DNA of 64,000 nucleotides from Linum tenue (GCA_946122785.1 CAMGYJ010000008.1:25011475-25075474); one strand, 5' to 3'. Counted from the stretch's first letter, positions 11,226-23,344 are shown. Notes: generated by a model from the letters alone, not told the origin. Translations and numbers: made by a program.

Positions 11226-11622
11226 CCTTCTACTAACCCCCAAATTTCCATAACCTGCTTAACCAACATCGCACTGCTCTGTCATACTCGCAACTCATAG
11301 TGCTCAATGTTCATCACAGGTCAAAACTACTTACAAGGATCTGAAGTTTGCTATCGATATTTAGGATATTCCGACACCGTACCAAATTTGTTTCAAATAC
11401 TGCAGATTAAGTGGCTGAGTTTTGCAGGAGTTGCTCCTTGTGCAGTGGTCGTCAGTCACCATCTAAAGGCTGATGTTACAATTCTTGCTACACAACCACA
11501 CTCGCAGACTCCCAGTTCATCGCATTTAATAATGTTGTTAAAAGAGAGGAGAGATGGCAGTAATAAACAATGCAAGGTGAAAACACTCTCAAGCTTATGA
11601 TGCTTTCCCCCTCCCCACTCAC

Positions 11623-13731
11623 TCATGCATAGTAATTCAAGCTTGCTTTCTTCTTGGCTTGCACTTGGATTATGCCTTCATTGAAATCCTCATGATTCAC
11701 CTCCGTTGCATCGCGCCGAAGAGCAAGCATCCCTGCTTCCACGCACACAGCTTTCAGCTGTGCCCCGTTGAAGTCATCGGTCGAACGGGCCAGTTCCTCG
11801 AAGTTGACGTCAGGGTGAACGTTCATTTTCCTCGAGTGGATCTACATTTATTGGATAACCTTGAACTGTCAGTATTTTTCATCATATGGTTCTGCAATTA
11901 AAAACGTATTTAGGGTATAACAAACCTGCAAGATCCGGGCTCTAGCTTCTTCAGTTGGATGTGGGAACTCAATCTTACGATCCAAACGACCAGAACGCAT
12001 CAGAGCAGGGTCCAAGATATCAGCTCGATTCGTAGCAGCAATCACCTTAATAAAGGGGGCTTTGTTAATCACTATAAGCAAGCCTCAGAACTAACTGGCA
12101 AAAATTGCTAGGGCTAGAACAAACCTTGATTCTGTCATCACTGCTGAATCCATCAAGCTGGTTAAGCAATTCCAACATAGTCCTTTGTACCTCCCTATCA
12201 CCACTTACTTCACTGCAGACCAAACAAGTTGAGATATTTCAACATACACCAATAACACAAGGGGATCGAGACACCATGGAATCATGTAAAAGAAACAGCA
12301 TACCTATCGAAACGCTTTGTCCCAATTGCATCAATTTCGTCAATGAAAATGATGCACGGTGACTTCTCTTTTGCAAGCTGAAATGCGTCTCGGACGAGTT
12401 TCGCTCCGTCACCTATGAACATCTACACCACAACAAGAACTCTCAATCACTCGGTTTAAATCAAGAAATTCTCCTTCTCCACAAGGGAACAAAACTAAGA
12501 ACAAGGGACAGAGAAGTGAATCAAGGAAACCATACCTGGACGAGTTGTGGACCAGCCAGCTTTAGAAAAGTGGCATTTGTTTGTGCTGCACAGGCACGAG
12601 CCATCAATGTCTTACCAGTACCCGGAGGGCCATATAGAAGAATCCCCTTCGGGGGACGAATGCCCAACTTCTGAAATCTCTCTTTATGAGTCATGGGCAA
12701 CACAATGGCCTCTACTAGTTCTTGAATCTGCAGTTATGGTAATGCCATATTGATAAGGGAGAGCTCAACGATTCAACCATTAGGCATATATCCAATTATG
12801 ATCTAGCATACTAAGAAAAATAGATACATACCTGCTTTTCCAACCCTCCAATGTCATTGTAGTCCTCGGTGGGCTTCTCGTCAACCTCCATGGCTTTTAC
12901 TCGTGAATCATACTCGGACGGTAAAGTGTCAAGGATCAAGTAGCTGTCTTTGTTAACTCCAACCAAGTCACCAGGCTTCAACTTGTCAGGGTCAACCAAA
13001 CCAACCACAGGAAGGAATATAGTCTGTGCAACGATCAAACAAGTTCAAACATTTTGGAAACAGAACAGGCAAATGAGTTCAGAAATTCTATCAAATAGGC
13101 AAGTGAGAGAGAGAGAGAGACTCCACACCTGACGAGTAGATGTCTTAAGGACTACACATTTCCCTTTTCTTTGCGAGTCCAGGTCAATGTTAGCACCATC
13201 TTCTTCTGCATCATCTTCTGGGTTCATCTCCAGAATCTAAATAACCCCAACACAGAAACCCAAACTCTGAGTAAATTAACACCATTGGCGAATCAATCAA
13301 GCAAGCACAACAATGGAAGGTCCCTAATTGGCTAAAAAAGTATATGTAGATACCTCGACAATGTTTCCAACCAAGTAAGGAAGCTGTTTGTTGAGCTTAA
13401 TCTTCTCTTGATTCTCCTTTATTTTCTCCTTGTAGGATTCCGATTCGAGATTCGTCCTCTGCAACTCTTCCTACCAGATTAAAAGAAAAAAACCTAATTC
13501 AGCCCCGGGAAAAGGAAATCTGAGCACGGAGCTCAAAACAATGGCAGTTCAAATCGAGAGAGAAAAAAAAAGGCGGGGATGGGGACCGGGGGAACGAAAG
13601 ATCCGAACTTTCACCTTCAGAATCCGAATCTCGTTGTCTAGAAGCCTGGAAGCTCTGGAGATGTCGTCAGTGGACATGGACGATAACTGGTCGTCCTCGA
13701 AAGTTGTGTCTTCCACCATGGCAGTCGCCAT
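11623..13731 (-). CDS. RPT5: 26S proteasome regulatory ATPase subunit RPT5 (6A)
   Basis: Nine exons on the minus strand: 13615-13731, 13354-13470, 13129-13236, 12832-13023, 12536-12727, 12304-12422, 12125-12212, 11926-12045 and 11623-11841. All junctions are GT-AG and the frame gives 423 aa, the usual family length. The N-terminus ([16 protein letters not shown]) leads into a coiled coil, then an OB-like domain ([18 protein letters not shown]). The AAA module follows with Walker A GPPGTGKT, Walker [12 protein letters not shown], and arginine fingers in MRSGRLDRK. The C-terminus ends in NYYA, the HbYX-like tail that docks into the 20S alpha ring. The hexameric ATPase ring unfolds ubiquitinated proteins and opens the core gate in cytosol and nucleus. 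The ATG at 13731 matches the conserved family start. No defects seen. Confidence 0.97.
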
Positions 13732-13825
13732 TACTGAACTGTGACTGAGAGAGGAAATCGGCGTAGATTTTCGACGGGATGAAGATAGATCGTTTGCCTT
13801 TTTTCAGATCGTCGGAGGTTTACCC

Positions 13826-13835
13826 CTATTTAAAG
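13826..13835 (-). promoter_or_regulatory. Possible TATA-like box of RPT5
   Basis: On the minus strand a TTTAAATA-like motif lies about 95 bp upstream of the RPT5 start codon. Position fits a core promoter, but the motif is common in AT-rich DNA. Confidence 0.3.
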
Positions 13836-13997
13836 TCACGCCGGTTTCTTTTTTTCCTTTCTCGATGCGAGTTTGAATAGACTTCGCTTTATTTGGGTTG
13901 TAGTCGGACTAGTTAGTCGGTCAAGGGCTCAATTGAACAGGCCCATTATTAAGACTGAACTGATAGGCCCACATGAAAGTTTATTATTTAAACAAAG

Positions 13998-14403
13998 TAT
14001 TTTATCCTCAGTTAACAAACATATTCATCTACTAAATTTTTCAAAAATATATTTATTTATTATCAAAATGTAACAAACATAATGTTTCATTTAACATTCT
14101 GTTAACTAACTGTGAAAAGGACAAAAAATAACCAAATTGCCCCTCGTTTATTAATTTTTTTTTTGTATTTTTTTAGCAAAAATAAAAAAACACAAAAAAT
14201 AAATAAAAGTGGAGAGAAAGAAAATGTTAAAATTAAGTACGAAAAAATATATTGATTAAATAGCTGAATTTATGTAAGTGAGGGGCAATGTTGTCATCCT
14301 CAGCCTCTTTTAACAGTGAGTTAACGGAATTTTTGGTGTAAGGGTAACTTTGTTATGTTTCAAAAGGAGTAAATATAGTAGAATATATATTTGTTAATTT
14401 TCA
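13998..14403. repeat. Imperfect inverted-repeat element
   Basis: Left arm (AGTTAACAAACATATTCATC, later TTGCCCCTCGTTTAT) and right arm (its diverged complement, with GAGGGGCAATGTTGTC and TATATTTGTTAATTTTC) pair imperfectly over roughly 130 bp. No clear target duplication. It looks like an old MITE. Between it and 15130 the DNA is AT-rich with a G-run at 14826-14841 and nothing else recognised. Confidence 0.45.
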
Positions 14404-15346
14404 ATATTAGAAGAGTATAAAATGCTATTGATCCTAATTGTTTTAATAATTATTTTGTAATATTATTTGTATACGTTTTACCATAAGCCGCATGCATATT
14501 ATAAATAGAATTAATTAATTCAAACAAAAAACTTGAATTAACTTGGGTCATTGAGGCCAACATTGTCATTAGAAAGAAGAATATACTCAAATTGAACTGG
14601 GGCCTGTGAAATCAAAATACAAATTGCTTTGTTCATAAAAAAATTATATGCCCGATATCTCTATATTATGTATATTTGACAAACATGTTTATGTACTATT
14701 TTTTATATTATACATACCCTTGTAATTTTAGAGAAATTATCAAACATACTCTTTTGGTAAAATTTTCACTCAAAATTGTCAACCACAATCGAATCGTGAT
14801 CCGAACGACCTGACCTCGACAAAATGGGGGGGGGGGGGGGGAATTTTCCCTCTCATTTTATTTCTCTAAGTCTCATTAAAGTAAAATTATTAGGGGCTAT
14901 TGACCTATACAATAGAAACAAAAATTATTAAAGTCGAATTTTTAGAGGTATTTTAGACATTTCTCTAAGTCTTTATTAGTTGGATAGAATTTTTAAGAAA
15001 ATGGCATGTTTTATAACATTTCAAAAATGATGATAGTATCTTTAATGTTAAAAATCGTAGATGTTAATGTTAAAAATAGTAAATGGCAAATTTGATAGAA
15101 ATGCATAGTACAAGATATTATACCCTAAAAAAATACATATTGGTTCTACTGGGTCTTTAAGTGGATAAGAAAGTTTATGTCAAATCCAAGCATCGTCCAT
15201 TTCAAGGCAATCCAAAAGATTATCAGTTCCCTCAAGTGTGCTCCAGCCACTGGTCTTTTCTTCCTCCGTAAGGGTTTTTTTTGAACTGAAAGCTTGCTCC
15301 AACTCTCATTGGGTAGCTTGTGTCAACACACGTCCGCTACTGTATT

Positions 15347-16342
15347 TAGAGGTGGCAATTCTCAATCCAATCCACCAATCCAATCCATCAACCCATTAAA
15401 AATATCCACCTAATCCAATTCATTTGATCCAAATCCAATTAGATTGGTGGATTCATGCAAGGTTGTCAAACCGGTTTATGCCAGTACGCCGGTTTCACAA
15501 GTGGAATGGTTCTACCAGTGGTAGAACCAGTTCATGCCGGTTTAGACCGGTTTTAATAAAATTTCATCTTAGTAATATACTAAGCCAACAGTCACTATAA
15601 CATGAACCTCATGCAGCACACCAATTCTATTGCTAATTCTATAGCCTAGCCAATTATCAATTACCGTTATAGGTGGAATTCCGGAGCAAAGCAGCAACTA
15701 ACCAAGTAACTCAAACTTGGTTGAGATTAGAAAAAGCTTAGCAATTCAAACTTGGTTGAGATTACAGTGGGCAATCTCGTAGTGGTTGTCTGGTTGGGGA
15801 ATAACAAAGTAACAAACAACCCACCGATTGGGCTTGGGCAACTTGCGAAAGGGAGAAAAGATTTGGGCTTTTATTTTTTTTAACAGCAAGTCCAAAACGT
15901 CAGCATTTATGGTAAGTAACTGGAATCTGAAACCGGTTGGACCATCCGGAATTGACTGAAGCATCATACCGGTGGCATTCCAGCCGGTTTCACCACCGGT
16001 ACCGATTGAAACTGGTTCAACCGGCCGGCATGACAACCATGATTCGTGGATTGATTCATGGATTCAAATGGCAAATTACGGTTTGGTACCTATACTTTTT
16101 ATATTTTACATGTTGGTACCCAAAGTTTAATTTTTCAAACGAAAAAAATCATTGCAAAATTACATTTTGGTACCTAAAAATTTTCATTATGACATTTTAG
16201 TACCTAAACTTTTCATATTTTACATATTGGTCCTTGGTTGAGGATGTCTTTTGGACTCATGGATAATCCATCAATCCACTTGATCCAATCCATTTGATCC
16301 ATGGATCCACCAATCCATGGATCAATCCATTTGCCACCTCTA
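15347..16342. mobile_element. hAT-type MITE (TAGAGGTGGCAA ends) inside copia
   Basis: Ends TAGAGGTGGCAA and TTGCCACCTCTA are inverted; ACTGTATT flanks both sides (15339-15346 and 16343-16350), a perfect 8-bp duplication within a copia codon run. The inside has repeated TGGATCC/AATCCA words and a TTTGGTACCTA-rich module at 16080-16235. It holds a second MITE at 15458-16040. A sister copy lies at 27754-28186. Confidence 0.88.
15458..16040. mobile_element. Second MITE (GGTTGTCA ends) nested in the first
   Basis: Ends CAAGGTTGTCAAACCGG and CCGGCATGACAACCAT are inverted. Flanks GATTCATG (15450-15457) and GATTCGTG (16041-16048) match 7 of 8. The sister element at 27754 shows the empty site. The interior has repeated ACCGGTT words. 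The same family occurs at 30848-31236. Confidence 0.82.
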
Positions 16343-17307
16343 ACTGTATTTATCTTGGTGACTAACTGATATCCTAGAAATGCAAGAAACATAGACTATA
16401 TCTCGATTCTCTTTTGAGGCAGAGTATCGTACTCTTGCCTTCATAACTTGTGAGGTACGGAGCTTCAATGACTTCTGTTTCTTCTTGCTAATTTTCAATG
16501 ACAATCAAATCGCTATTTACATTGCTGAGAATCTAACCTTCCATGAGCACACCAAATACGCTGAACTCGATTGCCACCTTGTTTGAGAAAAATGATCGTC
16601 CAAGATTGTCAAGCTCCTTCATATTTCCTCTGCTCATGAGCTGGCGGATCTTTTCACCAAACTTTTATATCCTATTCCTTTAAATTATATCCTAACCAAG
16701 CTAGGTGTGTGAAATATCTTCCCCCAGCTTGCTGGGGGGTAACAGGAAAGGGACGAATGAAATCCGATTTTCCTTGCCTGTTGAACTCGAACTTGCGGTT
16801 GAAGAAGATGAAGACCAGATACGCACCAGTTAGCTTAAGTGATGTCGTTTTATTGAATATTTTGTCATCGGTTTCTTTTTGCTCAAGATTGTACTTGTTT
16901 CCTTTTGAAGTTAAAGAAGCAGTTGGACAAATGGTTGTCTGTTTGTTATCTCAGCTGAATATAAGAACCAAAGTATCAATTATCAATGAGAAAGGGATCA
17001 AGCCTTAGGTTTCACTTCACAAAAAGTTTATTAACAACATCCACCGTAACTAACAACACCATAAACATTCAAAATCTAGGCACAAAATACATAGACATTC
17101 ATGATTGTCGATCCAAAATGTTTTCCAGGTAGCTAGTTCTGTAATGATACATAATGGAATGGCATCCCATTACCATGTTAGACGACATGGTTCAGACATT
17201 CAAACTATGAATACAGTAGCTGTGCTTCTGTCAACTTCAGCAGTAGATTTCTCGTTTGGAACACAAGTCAGTTTACGTGCCACCAAAATAATATAGGATT
17301 GGGGTTT

Positions 17308-17655
17308 CTAGGAGCCAGGAGGGCCTTCGTAACGAGGCAAAGGTCGAAAACCCAGCAGCTCCAAGCTCCTTGGCAGGCAGCAAATGCAACAGCTACAAGC
17401 CCCACATTTTAGAAGAAATGAAGCATAACAAATAACCAACCACAAGACAGCGCCAACGATTACCAAATATATAGACAGATCAACTGGATCAGAAAGATCT
17501 TTGACTATTCCTCGAAAACAAATAAAGAAAACCAACCAACCTGCTATGTCAAAGTGGTGAATACTTAGTCCCCAGAAACTTGATCTTTGGTTTAGCAGTA
17601 GTTCCTTTGAAAAAGTAATCGACCAGTTGAGAAGGAATATCGTCAGCTTCCACAA
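17308..17655 (-). other. Overlapping ORF with membrane span and Cys cluster
   Basis: A 115-codon open frame overlaps F-box exon 2 in another frame and extends into the presumed 3' UTR. It has two hydrophobic stretches (AGWLVFFICF and YLVIVGAVLWLVICYASFLL), a cysteine cluster (CGACSCCICC) and a Pro-rich end. It could be chance or an alternative C-terminus reached by another splice. I do not call it a gene. Confidence 0.3.
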
Positions 17656-18780
17656 TCAGCAACTCCAATCTCGTAAAGGGACAGGGTTGTTGTTCAAGAA
17701 ACTCATACAATTCACTCAGTACCTACATAGAACCAAAAAAAAACCCCAACTTAACATCCAAGGTGGAAGGAACCAATTACCATTCGCAGCATTTACTTAG
17801 TCAAAAGTATATACCTGAATGGTCCAGGGATGCAGCTTCAGAGATTTCACATTACGCAAACCTTGGAACAAGATGATCAAATCTTGCTCCACCCCGACCC
17901 GTTCCCAGTCATCTTCCATGTGACGGACATGAAATTGGATACGAGCATGATCGAGGGAAGGAAGGCTTAAACTTGAGAAATGTAAGAGCGTCCAGTCATT
18001 CCAAAGACCGAAGAACCTGAGCTTCGGGGCAAATACTTCAATGTCCGGACACAAACGCCCAAGTTTAAGGCTAATCAAGTTCGTCCCGGAGACCCTGAGG
18101 ATCCCACAACTGGTGCAACCACTCAAGACAAGGTTCTCCAGACTTGGGAATTTAGAAAAAGGATCAAGATCCCCTTCAAAAGTGCAAAGCATTAGGCAGT
18201 TGTCTAAATGTAGGCTCGTCAGCAACCGAAAACCAGTCGATTCATATCCCCTATCCAATGGGACGCCATTCAGTTCCAGAGTTTCGAAATTGGAATTCAA
18301 GATCGAGCCGAACAGCTCGAAGAATCTGAAAGCTCGATGATCCCCATAGTCTTTCAAGCTAATCACCAAATGTTGAGTAGTCTGACCTGAAGCCGCAGCT
18401 TGGATTAGCCTAATCAACAGATCAGGGTCTCTGTCCTCCGAACTCTCATCGTCGGAGTAGCTAACTTTGCGTGCATTGAGAGGATGGCGGAGAGACAAAA
18501 CCTTGTCCACGCAGCTACGAAAGCTCGAGTAATGCTGGAAAGAATCCCGACGAAGATCGAAGACAGGGACATGCTTCCACGTGGAGCTCCACGATCGGGA
18601 CAATGCAGAGGTCTGAACGGCTGATTTGGTGTCCAGAAACGAAAGGATGTTATGAATAATGAAGTCTGGAAGCTGGCTTAACCTGTCTGCAGCATCATCG
18701 TCTTCTTCTTCTTCTTCTTCTTCTTCTTCTTCTTCTTCTTCTTCAACAGTCCTTCTTCCAGCTTCCCCAAACTCACTCAT
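17549..18780 (-). CDS. F-box/LRR protein with poly-Glu N-terminus
   Basis: Two exons (17815-18780 and 17549-17722, phase-0 GT-AG junction) give 379 aa. Residues about 11-25 are an acidic run (Glu then Asp) from a trinucleotide repeat. The F-box follows (DRLSQLPDFIIHNILSFLDTK, then SALSRSWSSTWKHVP), then leucine-rich repeats (LETLELNGVPL, LTSLHLDNC, LENLVLSGC, LISLKLGRL). The C-terminal exon has FTRLELLIVEADD, resembling the FBD-like end of the family. Such proteins are SCF ubiquitin-ligase substrate receptors: the F-box binds SKP1/ASK and the repeats bind a target, not known here. I chose the ATG at 18780; an in-frame ATG at 18831 would add 17 residues. Confidence 0.88.
18701..18744. repeat. 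TTC/GAA microsatellite coding poly-Glu
   Basis: About fourteen TTC units on the plus strand encode the Glu run of the F-box protein, so length changes would alter the protein in whole residues. Confidence 0.95.
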
Positions 18781-18839
18781 GGCGTTTTTGAAAGCAGGAA
18801 ACAATTGCGAACCTATCACCACAAATAGCAAGGATCAGG

Positions 18840-19231
18840 AACGAACGCTAGAGGGTTAAAATGAATCACCATTTTCCACAAGGACTAGAAATATATGTTC
18901 CGATGAATGCTACACTCTAGGGTTTCGCTGCAGATAAAGGGGATGGGGGATTTCAGTTAGGAGGGAGAATATGACTTAACTGTAAATAGTGGTTGTTCAG
19001 TGCAGCTAGGGAAGCGTGGGTGGCTCCTGACCGAGTTCCTGAATCCCGGCGGTGGAGGAGAGAGTCCACGGTGGAGGCGGCGGTGGTCAGCGACGATCGA
19101 CGTTGGAGCAGAATCGAAGAGGAAAATAACTGGACGGTGAAGAGAGAGGGAGCAGAGGGGAGAGAGGAAGAAGGTAAAAGGCCAAAAGCACATAAGTGTC
19201 TCATCTAGCTCGCTGGCTCTTGAGACGCGGG
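18840..19231. other. F-box 5' region, no gene seen
   Basis: Probable promoter and 5' UTR of the F-box gene. Short open frames on both strands lack recognisable motifs. It ends at the target duplication of the large MULE. Confidence 0.45.
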
Positions 19232-19240
19232 AACAGTTTA

Positions 19241-19336
19241 GGAAAAAAATTCCAAAATACTCTAATTAAAAAAAATTCCTCAAATACAATACTTATAAAC
19301 TTTTTTCTCAAAATACAGCAGTTTCAACATCATTGT
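19241..19336 (+). repeat. Left TIR of large MULE
   Basis: Matches the complement of 27070-27168 with small indels in the A-runs. Confidence 0.92.
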
Positions 19337-19349
19337 CTTTGTCTTCGAC

Positions 19350-19700
19350 AGTGATGAAGATCACCGCTTTAATCCAAAACGGGAAGGTATCACCGCTTTT
19401 GAGTACAACGGGGAACACATCACTGCCTCGGACCACAACAGTGATTGCTTCACCGCCTCGGACAACAACAGTGATTGCTTCACCGCCTTGGACCACAACA
19501 GTGATTACATCCTCGCCTTTCACAAAAAGGTGATAATTGATCGCCTCACCGCGTTTATGGGAAACGGTGAAAACATCGCCGTTGACCAAAACGGTGATAA
19601 TTAACCACGTTTTAGAACCCTGGTAGGTGGAAAAATTAGGTCACAGCGACCTAGCTATCACCGCTTTGGACAACAGCGATGATGTGTTCACCGCCATTGT
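19350..19700. repeat. Left subterminal CGGTGAT array
   Basis: Repeats of about 30 bp, such as ACAACAGTGATTGCTTCACC, alternate ATCACCG and CGGTGA words in both orientations. Matching words fill 26600-27065. Such arrays near MULE ends are candidate transposase-binding sites; that role is inferred. Confidence 0.8.
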
Positions 19701-19858
19701 CCAAAGCAGTGATTAGCTGCCATTTTTTCCTATAAATTCCGACGCCCACTTCCTTCCTGCTGCCTTACAGCAACCAAATACAACAACCCCTGTTTTTTTA
19801 GTCGATTTCTCAGCTGGTTTGGAGTTGGTTTACTGCTCAAGAAACTCGTCGGATTCGG

Positions 19859-20231
19859 TATGTTAGAATTATGTATTGTTTACATTTTGATGTGTAAGTA
19901 TTATATGTCTGTATTTAGTGAATTGCGGTTATTAGAAAATATGTTATGATATATTTAGATTAATTATGATATGATAGATGTTAGTTAGTTAGTACTGAAT
20001 TTAGATTAATTTGTTTAGTTTTCTCATGATAGATCGGGATTGAGTATGTTATAAGTATGTATTTTTTACATGTTGAGCTGTTAGTATGAATATGTCTGTA
20101 TTTAGTGAATTGCGGTTATTGGAAAATATGTTATGATATATTTAGATTAATTATGATATGATAGATGTTAGTTAGTTAGTACTAAATTAGATTAATTTGT
20201 TTAGTTTTCTCATAATAGATCAATTAGTTGC
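19859..20231 (+). repeat. Two tandem 187-bp copies upstream of transposase
   Basis: The second copy starts near 20046. Both share TGAATTGCGGTTATT and ATAGATGTTAGTTAGTTAG with few differences. It lies in the probable leader or promoter of the transposase. Confidence 0.85.
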
Positions 20232-20316
20232 ATTTTATTATGGGTTTGGATGATATTGTTTTTGTATCCATAATGTACTAATTGTATACTATACTTAATT
20301 ATTATAAATTGCAGAC

Positions 20317-23208
20317 ATGGGTAAATTTAAGAAGTTTCGGCTTATTATTTGGTGGAATGGTCGGGTGACAAACTCGAACATTGGGATCGACTATGAAAAT
20401 GGCGAATCCAATATGCTTAAAATTGAGTCGAGATTCTCGTGGCAAGAACTCCATGACAAGTGTGCAGAAAGGACTTGTACGGGCGGGCAAAGGAGAGTTC
20501 GTCAAATTACTTACCGGTATCCCAACATGAGTGCTGACGGAGTCATGTACGAAAAAGTTGTCATAAATGATGATGACGCGGTGAACATGATTATACAGTT
20601 CATATCTGAGAACGGGTTGCGGCTTGCAGAGGTGTATGTCGAGACCGAGCCGGTCGGTGAAACTCATTCTCACCAGTATTCTTATGATGATGGTTTTGCA
20701 GGAGGGTATGGCTGGGGTGGTAGTTCAAGTAACTACGGAGCAGGTACTTCTGCAGGAGGGTATGGTTGGGGAGGTACTTCAAGCAACTACGGAGGAGGTA
20801 GTTCTGAAGGAGGTGTTGGGTGGGAAGAATACCTGCAACATGGTGGTGAGACTGCCGTCGATATCGTTCAGCCCGACGGTGATCAATGGCCTGCTTGGGG
20901 TCCATAGTGGGGTGACATTGAAAACACCCTTCGATCTGGGCGTACTTCGCATGACCAAGAAGGCGATGCTGGTAACGATGACCATCCTGAGCCGAGCTAT
21001 CCATTCGCCTCCAGTGACGATGAAAGTGAGGAAGATTTGAGATCAGTCAGTGAGGAGGAAGATACGGACGATATCGATGACAGTGAGGTGGCGTTCCGAC
21101 AGGCACCAACGCCTTACTACACAGAGGTTCCTGATCAATTTTTATATGGTCAGAAGTAGAACGATGCCCCTGACTTTCGGCCCATGCCTGTGTATAATCC
21201 GACTGCTAATTTGGAAGTGGGTATGGCGTTCACTTCGAAAGCCGATGTGCAAGACGCTTTTAGCGAAGAAGCCATGCGGCGTAACTTCGAATGGAATGTA
21301 AAATATTCTGACAAGGGACAACTGCATGTCATTTGTAAGAATGCTGGAGAGGGTTGTATGTGGCAACTTCGTGCTGCATATATGAAGAGAAAGGGCGTCT
21401 GGGTCATGCGGACAGTAGAGAACAACCACATATGCTCCTCAACCATACTTTCACAGGATCACCGGCAACTGAAAGCAAAAAAAGTGGCAAGAACCATTAA
21501 GCACCTTATCGAGGCACAACCAGATATCAAGATAAAAGCTATCATGGCGGAGGTGAAGGATCGACACTCCTACACCATAAGGTATAAGAAGGCGTGGCAT
21601 GGGAAGCAGAAGGCCATGGCTGAGGTCTACGGTGATTGGGAAGACTCGTATGCTTTACTCCCCAGACTAATGTCCGCAATGGAGGAGTCCAACCCTGGGA
21701 CGGTTTTCTTGCCGTGGTACAACAACGTAGAAACTGAAGATCAAGTTCGAGTACAGAACGAGTTGATGTTTCATCGTCTGTTCTGGACATCCAAGCCATG
21801 CATTGACGGGTTTCCCTTCTGTATGCCAGTGATTCAGGTATATTACGGACTCAAAATATTGTACTATTTCATTACTTTACTAATTTCAATTTTTACTAAC
21901 TCATTATTCATTTTAACAGGTTGATGGAACTTTTCTTACTGGGAAGTATAAATGAACTCTTCTTATTGCCACTGGGGTTGATGGAAATTTAAGTATTTTT
22001 CCCTTAGCATTTGCATTAGTTGAAGGGGAGAACAACCTAAGTTGGGCATGGTTCTTTGACCAGCTACACGCCCACGTCACACAAAGAATGGGTATTACAA
22101 TTATATCGGATCGACATGCCGAGATTAAACACGCCGTCCGTGGTTTCCCCGACGAATGGGGATGGACATGGCGCTGGTGTATTCGTCACTTCCTAGCCAA
22201 TTTCCAACACAAATTTGGCAAGAAGAAAGACATAAGAGATCAATTGTGGAGTGCAGGTAGTAATGTAATTCAGTGCTTGTTCATGGTTTATTGTTCAAAT
22301 GAAATTTCTTATGGCTTAATTATTAATTCTCCGGTCTTGTAGCGGTTGCACATCAACCAAAAAAGTACGAGCAGAAGATGAAGACGATCCGTCAAATACA
22401 CCGGGCGGGAGCAGTATGGGCAGAAGGTCAAGATCTGCACATGTGGACATTTCACATGGACAACGGGGCTAGATTCGGAATTGCAACTACCAACCATGGC
22501 GAGAGCATAAATGGAGTCTACAAGGGCATTAGGGCAATGCCTGTATCTGTCCTAGTGGAGATGACATACTGGAAGGTAAACGAGTGGTTTGTGAAGAGAC
22601 GGGATGCTGCTATAGGGAGGGAGCGTGCTGGTCATTCAATAGCTAAGCATATATTTGATGGCATGCAGAAGATCGAAGAGAAATCAAGTAAGCACAGAGT
22701 TGTTCTGTTCAACCGCAATGAAGGTATTTTTGCTGTGCAAACAGGTATCTGGGGTGGAGGAAGACGTGGGCATAATCGTCAATCTGTTACTCTACACGTA
22801 GAAACTCGCACCGGAGAGTGTACATGCCAAAAGTATCAAAACAGAAGAGTACCTTGTTCACATGCAATGGCAGTAGCTAAGTCGATAACCCTCAACGCTT
22901 ACAGTTTGGTTAGTCCTTACTACACGGAACAGGCGATCAGGAACTCCTACTCGTCAAGTTTCAGCCCCCTGCCGGATGAAGCTTATTGGCCTGTAGACAA
23001 TGGGAAGTTGATTATCCCACCGTTGCACTTAAAGCGCACCAAAGGTCGTCCTAGGACCGAAAGGATTCACAATGAAATGGACCAATCACAACGTGCCCGA
23101 CGGGGTCCAAAGCGTTGCTCAAAGTGCAGACAACCGGGTCATGACAAGAGGCGTTGCCCAGGTCCACCTCTAGAGCAAGATTCGGGGCCAATTCCGAACC
23201 AACCTTGA
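20317..23208 (+). pseudogene. MuDR-type MULE transposase with three in-frame stops
   Basis: Exons 20317-21837, 21920-22256 and 22343-23208 join by GT-AG introns into about 907 codons. Order: MuDR N-terminal domain (MGKFKKFRLIIWWNGRV), a Gly/Ser/Tyr-rich linker (GGYGWGG repeats), an acidic stretch, and a DUF-like DNA-binding region (GMAFTSKADVQDAF). The MULE catalytic core follows (VDGTFLTGKYK, ISDRHAEIKHAV), then a SWIM zinc finger (CTCQKYQNRRVPCSHA) and a C-terminal CCHC knuckle (CSKCRQPGHDKRRCP). In-frame stops lie at 20905-20907, 21157-21159 and 21953-21955, the last beside the first catalytic Asp. No frameshift was seen. MULE transposases cut and move elements by binding their TIRs; this copy should not make full protein. 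Confidence 0.9.
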
Positions 23209-23344
23209 TGCTGCTGTTGTTCACTTCCTTGTTTTAATCTTGTTGAGTAATTTTCGTTGTTGTGATGTTTAATTTGGACTACTTGTTTTAATCTTGTTGA
23301 GTGATTGTAATAAAGGGCGTTTGTTGTTCATTTTGGTAGAACAT

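Larger units (their letters stand above)
15130..17010 (+). mobile_element. Ty1/copia retrotransposon 3' remnant, split by MITE
   Basis: Before the MITE the plus strand reads NPSIVHFKAIQKII and KCAPATGLFF, resembling copia Pol downstream of reverse transcriptase. After it the text continues with CIYLGD, AIYIAENLTFHEHTKYAELDCHLV and SAHELADLFTKLL, a classic copia RNase H ending. A TAACTGATATC stop and frame changes show decay. Next comes a purine tract (GCTGGGGGG, about 16730) and probable LTR sequence to about 17010. Removing 15347-16342 plus one target-duplication copy joins the two coding parts in register at a tyrosine-cysteine-isoleucine motif. Confidence 0.82.

Noticed and set aside
14826..14841. 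Run of 16 G residues
   Set aside because: Striking but isolated; no repeat border or gene depends on it, and it may be a length artefact.
19308..19589. Repetitive open frame with ITVVV units; also 26849-27055
   Set aside because: These are read-throughs of the subterminal CGGTGAT arrays, with no start context or domain.
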